A stretch of 64,000 bases of DNA from Thiobacillus sp. Its GTDB lineage: Bacteria > Pseudomonadota > Gammaproteobacteria > Burkholderiales > Thiobacillaceae. The notes beneath the pieces were generated by a model. The model did not search any database. It had not been told where the DNA came from and saw nothing but the letters and a program-made list of their open reading frames with translations. The position numbers were made by a program, and so were the translations under genes. The DNA lies in the NCBI GenBank assembly GCA_019459325.1, contig JAIBFA010000054.1, positions 23,449 to 87,448 on the forward strand, written 5' to 3'. Shown piece by piece: positions 8,108 to 15,528 of the stretch. The first letter of the stretch is position 1, and every line of letters starts with the position of its first letter.

Positions 8108-9993
8108 AAATCCGCACACGCGCTTTCATGCTGGGATTGCTGCCGACCCTGCTGGTGGCGGTGGTGTTGACGGCCTACCATCTCCATTCCCGCCTGGATG
8201 ACCTGGAAAGGACGATGACGCAGCAGGGCATGGCGATGGCCCACCATCTGGCGTCTTCCGCCGAATACGGCGTGTTCAGCGGAAACACGGCTGAACTGGA
8301 CAAGCTGCTTGGTCAGGCGATGGAAGAGCCCGGCGTGGCAAGCGCGGCGGTGATATGGCCGGACCAGGCCAGGCTGGCGCGCGGTGAGGCCATCACCCGC
8401 CTGCCACCGCTGGGCAAGGCCAGCCAATGGCAGGTCGGCAAGCGTTCCTGGTTTGCCTATCCTGTGCAGCTAAGCCCGCTGGATAAAAACGATCCCTTCA
8501 ATGAAGACAGAACGACCGCCAGTGCCCCGCTTGCCTGGGTCGTGGTCGGTATCGATTTGCATCAGAAGCAGGTGCTCGCGCAGAGATTATTGCTGGCCAG
8601 TCTGGGTATCACGCTGCTCGGGCTTGCGCTGTCCATCCTGCTGATCTATCAGCTTGCCCTGAGCGGGGTGCAACCGCTTCTGGACATCATCGCCACGGTC
8701 AAGCGCATCAGTTCGGGCGCCTTCGGGACACATATGGATGTCACCGCCCGCTCGCCGGAACTGCGCGAGTTGCAGGCCATGGTCAACCAGATGAGCGAAT
8801 CGTTGCGATCCTACCAGCAGGAAATGGAGGCCAAGGTACGCACGGTCACCGCCGAGCTGGAATACAAGAAAAAGGAAGCGGAGCAGGCCAGCCTCGCCAA
8901 ATCCCGCTTCCTGGCCGCCGCCAGCCATGACCTGCGGCAGCCCATGCATGCCATCAGCCTCTATGTGGAAAGTCTCAAGCCGCAGATGCAGGGCCGCGCG
9001 GCGGAAGACACCCTGAACAAGATCGAGCGCTCGATACTCGGCACGGTAGAGCTGTTCAACGCCATTCTAGACGTGACCAAGCTCGACGCAGGCGTGGTCC
9101 AGCCCACTCTCGCGCCCGTACGCATCCGGAAACTTTATCTCCAACTGGCGGATGAATTCAGCGCCGAGGCCGACAGGAGAGGGCTGTCTCTGCGCGTGCG
9201 CGCCCCCGATGTCTGGATTGAAAGCGACGCAATCCTGCTGGAGCGCATTGTTCGCAACCTGCTGTCCAATGCGCTACTCCACACCACGCGCGGAGGCGTT
9301 CTTCTGTCAGCCAGGCCCTGTCAAGGAAAACTGCGACTGCAAATATGGGATACCGGGAGCGGCATCGCCCCCGAACATCAGCCGCGTATTTTCGAGGAGT
9401 TCTACCAGGCGGAAACGCAGTCGCCGCAAACGCGCCATGGGCTCGGCCTGGGATTGGCCATCGTCCGTCGCCTGGCCCGATTGCTGGGCTATCCCCTTCA
9501 ATTGCATTCCCGGTCTGGGCAGGGCACGGTGTTCTCGCTGGATGTGCCGGTTCTGGAAAACGGCCCGGCAGACATCGACGAACCGGACGAGGGCAGCAGC
9601 GGAACCCTGAAAGGATGGGCGGTTGTCGTGGACGACGATCCGGCCGTACTCAACGCGCTGGGCCACCTGATGCGGCAATGGGGCATGGAGACGCGGCTAT
9701 TTAACAGCCTGCAGCAGATCGTGCATGACCTGCAGACCGCGCCCGATGTGGTTCTCGCAGATTACCAGCTGCTCAACGGGGAAACCGGGCTGATGGTCGC
9801 GTGCGAGGTGCACAAGCGCTGGGGTGCGCATATCCCGATCGTGCTTATTACCGGTGACACGCGCACGGAAACCATTCAGACCTTGCGCCAAAGCGGCTTT
9901 CCGATCCTTCACAAGCCGGTGAGCGCCAATCAGCTGCGCGCTTTGCTTTCGACCCTGCTACAGGAACCCTCCATTCGTCAAACCGGCGGATGA
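8104..9993 (+). CDS. Hybrid sensor histidine kinase with C-terminal receiver
   Basis: This inner-membrane kinase has 629 residues. TM1 is at about 8-26, a periplasmic sensor region at 27-160, TM2 at about 161-185, then a HAMP linker and coiled coil to 245. The dimerisation/phosphoacceptor box is ASHDLRQPMHA with H275. An ATPase domain follows (NLLSNAL, DTGSGI, GLGLGLAIVRRL), and a receiver domain at 505-625 has phospho-acceptor D553 (VLADYQLLNG) and a late Lys-Pro. All catalytic residues look intact. There is no DNA-binding output, so it needs another protein for output, possibly the LuxR-type regulator at 986-1630. Confidence 0.88.
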   Translation: MKIRTRAFMLGLLPTLLVAVVLTAYHLHSRLDDLERTMTQQGMAMAHHLASSAEYGVFSGNTAELDKLLGQAMEEPGVASAAVIWPDQARLARGEAITRLPPLGKASQWQVGKRSWFAYPVQLSPLDKNDPFNEDRTTASAPLAWVVVGIDLHQKQVLAQRLLLASLGITLLGLALSILLIYQLALSGVQPLLDIIATVKRISSGAFGTHMDVTARSPELRELQAMVNQMSESLRSYQQEMEAKVRTVTAELEYKKKEAEQASLAKSRFLAAASHDLRQPMHAISLYVESLKPQMQGRAAEDTLNKIERSILGTVELFNAILDVTKLDAGVVQPTLAPVRIRKLYLQLADEFSAEADRRGLSLRVRAPDVWIESDAILLERIVRNLLSNALLHTTRGGVLLSARPCQGKLRLQIWDTGSGIAPEHQPRIFEEFYQAETQSPQTRHGLGLGLAIVRRLARLLGYPLQLHSRSGQGTVFSLDVPVLENGPADIDEPDEGSSGTLKGWAVVVDDDPAVLNALGHLMRQWGMETRLFNSLQQIVHDLQTAPDVVLADYQLLNGETGLMVACEVHKRWGAHIPIVLITGDTRTETIQTLRQSGFPILHKPVSANQLRALLSTLLQEPSIRQTGG

Positions 9994-10005
9994 CATCGCG
10001 GGGAG

Positions 10006-10023
10006 GCCGGCACTTGGGCCGGC
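10006..10023. terminator. Short GC hairpin between convergent genes
   Basis: GCCGGC at 10006-10011 and GCCGGC at 10018-10023 form a 6-bp stem with a 6-base loop. It sits in the 35-bp gap between the convergent kinase gene and the channel-like gene and is followed on the plus strand by a T-rich stretch. It is a plausible shared terminator, but the stem is short. Confidence 0.35.
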
Positions 10024-10028
10024 GCCGT

Positions 10029-10694
10029 TTACTTTTCCGTCAGTTTCTTGATCACGCCCGCTGCCCATTCGCGGCCGCCCAGACCGAACGCCAGGGCAAA
10101 CGCCAGACCAATCGCGCCGAAGCCGATCTGGAAGGCGGCGGTCAGCAGCGTGGTGCCGATCGCCAGCTGTTCCAGCGCGACAAACACCACAAAAATGATC
10201 ACCCCATATTCCGCCAGCGTGCTGATGGTGAGCGCGCCCTGCACGCCGATGTTGTTGAGGTAGGCGAACACCATGCGGTTGATGAAACGCGCCACCAGCA
10301 CGCCGAACACCAGCACCAGGATGGAGACAATGATGTTGGGGATGTAGAGCACCACCTTGTTGAACAGTTCGGCCACCATGTGCAGGCCCAGGCTGTTGGC
10401 CACGGTGACGACGACGATAAAAATGACGATCCAGTAGGCCAGTTTGGCGAGCAGCCGCGACAGCGACACATCCAGATTGCCCTGTTTGAGGAAAGCTTCG
10501 ATGCCGGTCTTTTCAGCGAGACTGTCGAAGCGCAGCAGGTCGAGCAGTTTCATGACGCCGGTACGCACCAGATTGGCGAGCAGCCAGCCCACGAACAGCA
10601 GCAGCAGGGCTGCCAGCAGCTGCGGCACAAAGCCTGCCAACTGGGTCCAGAAAGAAGTCAGGGAAGCGACGAACACGTCGAGTTGCTGCTGCAT
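10029..10694 (-). CDS. Small mechanosensitive-channel-related membrane protein (TM_helix repeat type)
   Basis: This is a 221-residue integral inner-membrane protein with about five hydrophobic helices. It carries the repeated amphipathic pattern of the TM_helix family linked to MscS channels (LLALLLLFVGWLLANLV, then a second copy later) and ends in GIGLAFALAFGLGGREWA, which is the glycine-rich TM3-like segment of that group. It lacks the cytoplasmic beta and vestibule domains of full MscS, so channel activity is uncertain. The start at 10694 is set by AAGGAG 6 bases upstream. It is divergent from the hydrogenase operon. Confidence 0.75.
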   Translation of the reverse strand: MQQQLDVFVASLTSFWTQLAGFVPQLLAALLLLFVGWLLANLVRTGVMKLLDLLRFDSLAEKTGIEAFLKQGNLDVSLSRLLAKLAYWIVIFIVVVTVANSLGLHMVAELFNKVVLYIPNIIVSILVLVFGVLVARFINRMVFAYLNNIGVQGALTISTLAEYGVIIFVVFVALEQLAIGTTLLTAAFQIGFGAIGLAFALAFGLGGREWAAGVIKKLTEK

Positions 10695-10775
10695 GACACA
10701 CTCCTTCATTGCGGCGGAAAGGCGCATTATAGCGAACGCGTCAGGATGATTTTTTCATCAGTGTGAACCTGTGGC

Positions 10776-10795
10776 GCGATACAGTAGCGATACAG
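10776..10795 (+). promoter_or_regulatory. Tandem 9-bp direct repeat upstream of the hydrogenase operon
   Basis: GCGATACAG occurs at 10776-10784 and again at 10787-10795. The 11-bp period is one helical turn, so both copies face the same side of the DNA. It lies 63-82 bp before the first hydrogenase ATG, in the 163-bp divergent gap. It could be an activator site or part of overlapping promoters; which regulator binds is unknown. Confidence 0.4.
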
Positions 10796-10857
10796 GTCAA
10801 GATCTGTTTGCCGCCGGACTTTGTGCCTAAACTGCAAAAAAGGGAGCATTTCCAACC

Positions 10858-11982
10858 ATGTTTTCCTCACCCGAACCCGCCGGATTTCTGCCGCTTGACC
10901 AGTTGCATGCACTGGTGGCCAGGCTCATGCAGTTGGGGTATCAATGTCTGGGACCGGCTGTGGAAAACGACGCCATCGTCATGCGCGAACTCGATGCGCC
11001 CGACGGACTGCCGCGCGGTTTGCAGGCCGAGCAGGCGCCGGGCCGCTACCGGCTGACGACCGATCCCCAACACCGCTATTTCGCCTGGGCCAACGGACCG
11101 CAAGCCATCAAGCCGCAGGCGTTCGCGCCGCAGGAATCGCTGTGGCGCGTGGAACGGGACGCGGCGGGCATGCTGCAATTCGAAGCCGTGGTGCCGAATG
11201 CGCCCGCGCAAGCCATCATCGGCGTACGCGCCTGTGACCTGGCGGCCTTGGCCTTGCAGGATGCGCATTTCCTGCGCGAAGGCCGGCGCGATCCGCACTA
11301 CGCCAAACGACGCGAGCAGCTGTTTCTGGTGGCGGTGCAATGTGCCGAGCCGGGGGCGACCTGCTTTTGCGCCTCCACCGGCGACGGCCCGACCCCGACC
11401 GCGGGCTACGACCTTGCGCTGGCAGAACTGCCGGACGGCTTTGTTGCGGTGTCCGGCAGTGCGAAGGGCGCTGCGGTACTGAGCGCATTGAATCTGTCGG
11501 CGGCCAACGCGCAGCAGGTCGACGCCGTCCGCCAGCAGGGACAAGCCGCCGCAGCCGCCCAGACACGCAGCCTGCCGGGGCGCACGCTGCGCGACGCGCT
11601 GATGAGCCGTCTGGAACATCCGCGCTGGGACGAGGTGGCGTCCCGCTGCCTCGCCTGCGGCAACTGCACCGCAGTATGCCCCACCTGTTTCTGCCACGCC
11701 GAGATCGACGGACCTGCGCTCGACGGCGAGGCCAGCCGCCACGAGCGAATCTGGGATTCATGCTTCGGCGAGAGCCACGGCCATCTGCATGGATTCAACG
11801 TGCGGCCCGATATTCGCAGCCGCTACCGTCAGTGGCTGACCCACAAGCTCGCCACGTGGCATGACCAGTTCGGCCGCAGCGGCTGCGTCGGCTGCGGTCG
11901 CTGCATCGCCTGGTGCCCGGTGGGCATCGACCTGACTGAAGAAGTCGCCGCGTTGACGGGCAGCGGGGTGAGCCATGAATGA
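10858..11982 (+). CDS. NiFe hydrogenase beta subunit (group 3b / sulfhydrogenase type), Fe-S electron transfer
   Basis: This is a 374-residue cytoplasmic iron-sulfur protein that passes electrons between the hydrogenase module and the flavin subunit. Two [4Fe-4S] motifs are visible: CLACGNCTAVCP starting at C264 and CVGCGRCIAWCP starting at C343. The rest is the family-specific domain (VGVRACDLAAL-like and FCASTGDGP segments with further Cys). It is the first gene of the operon. GGGAG lies 11 bases before the ATG, and the stop overlaps the gamma gene by 8 bp. Annotation tools often call this family anaerobic sulfite reductase subunit A, but the neighbours identify the hydrogenase. Confidence 0.85.
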   Translation: MFSSPEPAGFLPLDQLHALVARLMQLGYQCLGPAVENDAIVMRELDAPDGLPRGLQAEQAPGRYRLTTDPQHRYFAWANGPQAIKPQAFAPQESLWRVERDAAGMLQFEAVVPNAPAQAIIGVRACDLAALALQDAHFLREGRRDPHYAKRREQLFLVAVQCAEPGATCFCASTGDGPTPTAGYDLALAELPDGFVAVSGSAKGAAVLSALNLSAANAQQVDAVRQQGQAAAAAQTRSLPGRTLRDALMSRLEHPRWDEVASRCLACGNCTAVCPTCFCHAEIDGPALDGEASRHERIWDSCFGESHGHLHGFNVRPDIRSRYRQWLTHKLATWHDQFGRSGCVGCGRCIAWCPVGIDLTEEVAALTGSGVSHE

Positions 11983-12826
11983 TATGTCGCAGGGAATCGA
12001 TGCCGGACCGCCGCATGCCGCCACCGTGGTGGCGCGCACCCAGGAATCCCCCACCATCTTTACCCTGCAGCTGCGCCTCGACGATGCGGCGACGCAGGCG
12101 GCCTACCGCTTCGCCCCCGGCCAGTTCAACATGCTGTATCTCTACGGCGTCGGCGAGGTGCCGATTTCCATCATGTCCGACCCGGAAGAGCGCGATGTCA
12201 TCGGCCATACCATCCGCGCGCAGGGGCGCGTCACGCAGGGACTCGCGGCGCTGCAACCCGGCGACCAGGTCGGGCTGCGCGGGCCGTTCGGGCGTGGCTG
12301 GCCGCTGCAGGAAGTGAGCGGATGCGACGTCGTGCTGGTGACGGGCGGCCTCGGCTGCGCGCCGGTGGTGTCGGTCATCCGTTACGTGTTGCGCCGGCGC
12401 GAACGCTTCGGCAAGCTGGTCATCATCCAGGGCGTGAAGCATGCCGAGGACCTGATCTGGCGTGAGCAGTACGACCGCTGGGCGACGCTGCCGGATACGC
12501 AGGTGCTGGTGGCGGCGAGCGAAGGCGCGGCGTTCTGGCCCTGGCATGTCGGCCGGGTGACCGAACTGTTCGGTCTCGCCAACTTCGACCCGGACTGCGC
12601 CGTGGCGATGATGTGCGGGCCGGAAGGCATGATGCATGCGGCGGCCGACAGCCTGCTGGCGCGCGGCCTGCCCGAGTCGCGCCTGTATCTCAGCATGGAA
12701 CGCAACATGCAGTGTGCCGTGGGCCGCTGCGGCCACTGCCAGATCGGCGGCGCCTTCGTCTGCCGTGACGGTCCGGTGTTCAACTGGGGCGAGGTCAAGG
12801 CCTTGCTGGCACACAGGGGGTTCTGA
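11975..12826 (+). CDS. NiFe hydrogenase gamma subunit (FAD/NAD(P)-binding)
   Basis: This is a 283-residue flavin oxidoreductase of the ferredoxin-NADP reductase superfamily. An FAD domain covers residues 1-105 (FAPGQFNMLYLYG, PISIMSDPEE), and a nucleotide domain covers 110-225 (VTGGLGCAPVVSVIRY and CGPEGMM). A C-terminal four-Cys cluster (C247, C252, C255, C263) fits the [2Fe-2S] site of the group 3b gamma subunit. It links H2 turnover to NAD(P)H. The gene overlaps both neighbours, 8 bp with beta and 1 bp (TGATG) with delta, so the subunits are translationally coupled. Confidence 0.88.
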   Translation: MNDMSQGIDAGPPHAATVVARTQESPTIFTLQLRLDDAATQAAYRFAPGQFNMLYLYGVGEVPISIMSDPEERDVIGHTIRAQGRVTQGLAALQPGDQVGLRGPFGRGWPLQEVSGCDVVLVTGGLGCAPVVSVIRYVLRRRERFGKLVIIQGVKHAEDLIWREQYDRWATLPDTQVLVAASEGAAFWPWHVGRVTELFGLANFDPDCAVAMMCGPEGMMHAAADSLLARGLPESRLYLSMERNMQCAVGRCGHCQIGGAFVCRDGPVFNWGEVKALLAHRGF

Positions 12827-13629
12827 TGAATACGCCGAAAGCCGATCCCATCAAGCCGCGCGTGGCAGTGCACAAGTTCAGCTCCTGCGACGGTTGCCAA
12901 CTGGCCTTCCTCAATCTCGGCGAGGATCTGCTCACGCTGGCCGGGCGGGTCGAGCTTGTCCACTTTGCCGAGGCCGGGCCGCTCGATCCGGATACCGATG
13001 TGGACGTCGCGTTTGTCGAAGGCAGCGTGTCGACAGCGGAAGACCTCGAGCGCATCCAGCACATCCGCCAGCACAGCGGACTGCTGATCGCCATCGGCGC
13101 CTGCGCCACCTCGGGTGGCATCCAGGGCCTGCGCAACGGCGTCTTCGGCGAAAACTGGGTGACGCAGATCTACAGCCATCCCGAGGCGATTGCCAGCCTG
13201 GAACGCTCGACTCCGATATCGAGCCACGTCAAAGTGGATTTCGAACTGTGGGGCTGCCCGGTCAGCGGCCCGCAGATGCTGGCCGTGGTGAATTCCCTGC
13301 TGCTCGGCGTGACCCCGCGCGACAACGCCGACAAGGTGTGCACCGAATGCAAGCGGCGCGGCTATCCCTGCATCATGGTTACGCGCGGGATTGCCTGCAT
13401 GGGTCCGGTGACGCGGGCCGGCTGCGGCGCGCTGTGTCCCAGCCTCGGGCGCGACTGCTACGGCTGCTACGGCCCGGCGGAAAATGCCAACACCGGTGCG
13501 CTGGCGGTGCAGTTCCGCAGCCAGGGGCTGAGCCCTGAGGCCGTCGTGCAGCGTTTCCAGTCGATCAACAGCCAGGCGCCGGTGTTTCTCGCCGCCGCCG
13601 ACAGGATCAGGATAAAAAGCCATGACTGA
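12826..13629 (+). CDS. NiFe hydrogenase delta (small) subunit
   Basis: This is the 267-residue Fe-S small subunit that pairs with the catalytic subunit. Cysteines of the proximal cluster appear at C21/C24 (SSCDGCQLAFL), with the partner Cys in GACATSGG and WGCPVSGPQ. The C-terminal half holds a Cys-rich stretch with CTECKRRGYPC and CGALCPSLGRDCYGCYGP for the medial and distal clusters. There is no Tat signal, so the enzyme is cytoplasmic, as in group 3. The delta stop overlaps the alpha start by 8 bp. Confidence 0.88.
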   Translation: MNTPKADPIKPRVAVHKFSSCDGCQLAFLNLGEDLLTLAGRVELVHFAEAGPLDPDTDVDVAFVEGSVSTAEDLERIQHIRQHSGLLIAIGACATSGGIQGLRNGVFGENWVTQIYSHPEAIASLERSTPISSHVKVDFELWGCPVSGPQMLAVVNSLLLGVTPRDNADKVCTECKRRGYPCIMVTRGIACMGPVTRAGCGALCPSLGRDCYGCYGPAENANTGALAVQFRSQGLSPEAVVQRFQSINSQAPVFLAAADRIRIKSHD

Positions 13630-14923
13630 CCAGCAACGCAGTGTCGCGATCCATGTGCCGGTGCTCGCCCGGGTGGAAGGCGAGGGCGCTCTCGACCTGC
13701 GCATCGAGGATGGCGACATCGCCGAGTTGCGTCTACGCATTTTCGAGCCGCCGCGCTTCTTCGAGAAGTTTCTCGAAGGCCGCCACTACACCGAAATCCC
13801 CGACATGGTGGCGCGCATCTGCGGCATCTGTCCCGTGGCGTATCAGGTCACTGCGGCGCAGGCGCTGGAGAAGCTGTTTGGCGTCGAACTCGATCCCTGG
13901 GCACGCGACATGCGCCGGGTGTTCTACTGCGGCGAATGGATCCAGAGCCACAGCCTGCACATCCACCTGCTGGCAGCGCCGGATTTTTTCGGCTGCAACA
14001 ACGCCATCGAGCTGGCGCGCATTGCGCCGGAGGAAGTGCGCCGCGGTCTGCGCATCCAGGCGCTGGGCAACGAACTGATGGACCTGTTCGGCGCCCGCTC
14101 GGTGCATCCGGTGGGCGTGCGTATCGGCGGCTTCCATGGCGCGCCCTCACTGGCGCGCATTCAGGCTATGCGGGAAAAACTGCGCGCGGCCTTGCCGGAA
14201 GCCGAAGCGCTGATTCGCTGGGCAGCCGCCATTCCGATGCCGCAGGACGATCAGGCGTTCGTTTCGGTGGCCACACACCACCCGACCGATTACGCCATCG
14301 AACGCGGCCAGATCGCGGTCAGCGACGGACTGCGCATAGAGGCGGATGCCTTTGACGCCCATTTCGCCGAGCAGCACGTACCGCATTCCACTGCGCTGTT
14401 CAGCACCTATCACCATCAGCCGTATCTGGTCGGTCCGCTGGCGCGCTTGAATCTCAACCACGTGCGTCTGCCCGAACAGGTCAGGGCATTGCTGACCGAA
14501 AGCGGCCTGGCGCTGCCCAGCCGCAATCTGTTCCACAGCCTGCTGGCGCGCGCGGTGGAAATCCTGCTCGCCCTGCACGAAGCACTCCGCCTGCTTGATG
14601 GCTATCGCGTACCGGATTCGCCCTGGGTGCCGGTCACGCCGCGCGCCGGCGTCGCCATCGGCTGCACCGAAGCACCGCGGGGCCTGTTGTGGCACCGCTA
14701 TGAAATGGACGGTGAGGGGCGGGTGGTCAACGCGCGCATCGTGCCGCCGACCAGCCAGAACCAGGGGCGCATCGAGGAAGACCTGCGGCTGTCGCTGCTC
14801 AACTTCGGGCTTGATCATCCGGACGACGCACTGCGCCTGCATTGCGAAAAAGTCATTCGCAACTACGACCCCTGCATTTCCTGCGCGACCCACTTTCTGC
14901 GTTTCAATCTCGACCGCGCGTGA
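13622..14923 (+). CDS. NiFe hydrogenase alpha (large, catalytic) subunit
   Basis: This protein has 433 residues. The nickel ligands are present in both motifs: L1 RICGIC (C67, C70) near the start and L2 DPCISCATH (C418, C421, H424) at the end. Nine residues follow H424, the usual tail removed by a maturation protease after NiFe insertion. L1 continues PVAYQ, where other groups have a His in that region; this variant is typical of bacterial group 3b-like enzymes as far as I recall. The protease gene begins inside the stop codon region (GTGA overlap). Confidence 0.92.
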   Translation: MTDQQRSVAIHVPVLARVEGEGALDLRIEDGDIAELRLRIFEPPRFFEKFLEGRHYTEIPDMVARICGICPVAYQVTAAQALEKLFGVELDPWARDMRRVFYCGEWIQSHSLHIHLLAAPDFFGCNNAIELARIAPEEVRRGLRIQALGNELMDLFGARSVHPVGVRIGGFHGAPSLARIQAMREKLRAALPEAEALIRWAAAIPMPQDDQAFVSVATHHPTDYAIERGQIAVSDGLRIEADAFDAHFAEQHVPHSTALFSTYHHQPYLVGPLARLNLNHVRLPEQVRALLTESGLALPSRNLFHSLLARAVEILLALHEALRLLDGYRVPDSPWVPVTPRAGVAIGCTEAPRGLLWHRYEMDGEGRVVNARIVPPTSQNQGRIEEDLRLSLLNFGLDHPDDALRLHCEKVIRNYDPCISCATHFLRFNLDRA

Positions 14924-15381
14924 GTCGGCTGTGTATTCTTGGTATCGGCTCACCGTCGGGCGACGACCAGGCGGGCTGGATGGTCGTCGATGCCTTGCTG
15001 AGCGGCGGCGTTCAAGCAGGCGGCGAGACCGTCATCGACAAGCTGGACCGACCCGGCTCCACGCTGGTTTCGCTGCTTGAGCAGGCTGACTGGGCCATTC
15101 TGATCGACGCCATACAGGGCAACGGCCAGCCCGGCACCATCCGTCGATTCGATCAACGGGACTGGCCCGCGTACCGCGGCGGTCTTTCCAGCCACGGCTT
15201 CGGCGTGCTGGATGCGTTGATGCTGGCGCGCGAACTTGGCAGCCTGCCGTCCAGACTCGATTTGTATGGAATTGAAATTGGCTCGGCAAGTCCTGGTGAA
15301 GAGGCGCGCAGCGAGATTCTGGCCGCGTCAGCGCAACTCGCCCAACGTATTGCAGCCGATTTGGCCGACCCGATCCGCTGA
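14920..15381 (+). CDS. Hydrogenase maturation protease
   Basis: This is a 153-residue endopeptidase of the HyaD/HybD/HoxW family, which trims the C-terminus of the large subunit after NiFe assembly. The start is the GTG at 14920, overlapping the alpha stop; the earlier in-frame ATG at 14842 lies inside alpha. GIGSPSGDDQAGW near the N-terminus supplies the first acidic nickel-sensing ligand, LIDAIQG the second acid, and SSHGFGVLDAL the His. It is the last gene of the operon. No hypABCDEF genes are in this window, so general NiFe cofactor assembly must be encoded elsewhere. Confidence 0.85.
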   Translation: MSRLCILGIGSPSGDDQAGWMVVDALLSGGVQAGGETVIDKLDRPGSTLVSLLEQADWAILIDAIQGNGQPGTIRRFDQRDWPAYRGGLSSHGFGVLDALMLARELGSLPSRLDLYGIEIGSASPGEEARSEILAASAQLAQRIAADLADPIR

Positions 15382-15460
15382 GCGTGAACGGCATGCACCT
15401 GCGGAATACCCAAGCAAGCCAATGTTTTGCATAGGGTTATTCGTTCGCGCTCTGCACGTT

Positions 15461-15468
15461 TATACAAT
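15461..15468 (+). promoter_or_regulatory. Possible -10 element upstream of the GGDEF/EAL gene
   Basis: TATACAAT at 15461-15468 resembles a sigma-70 -10 element, about 60 bp before the GTG at 15529. A second similar hexamer, TATACT, occurs at 15491-15496. No convincing -35 pairs with either at normal spacing, so this is weak. Confidence 0.25.
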
Positions 15469-15528
15469 GGTTGGCAGAGGATTCAGCGCCTATACTTGCC
15501 ATCAGAATAAGCTCACTCCACCGTAGCC

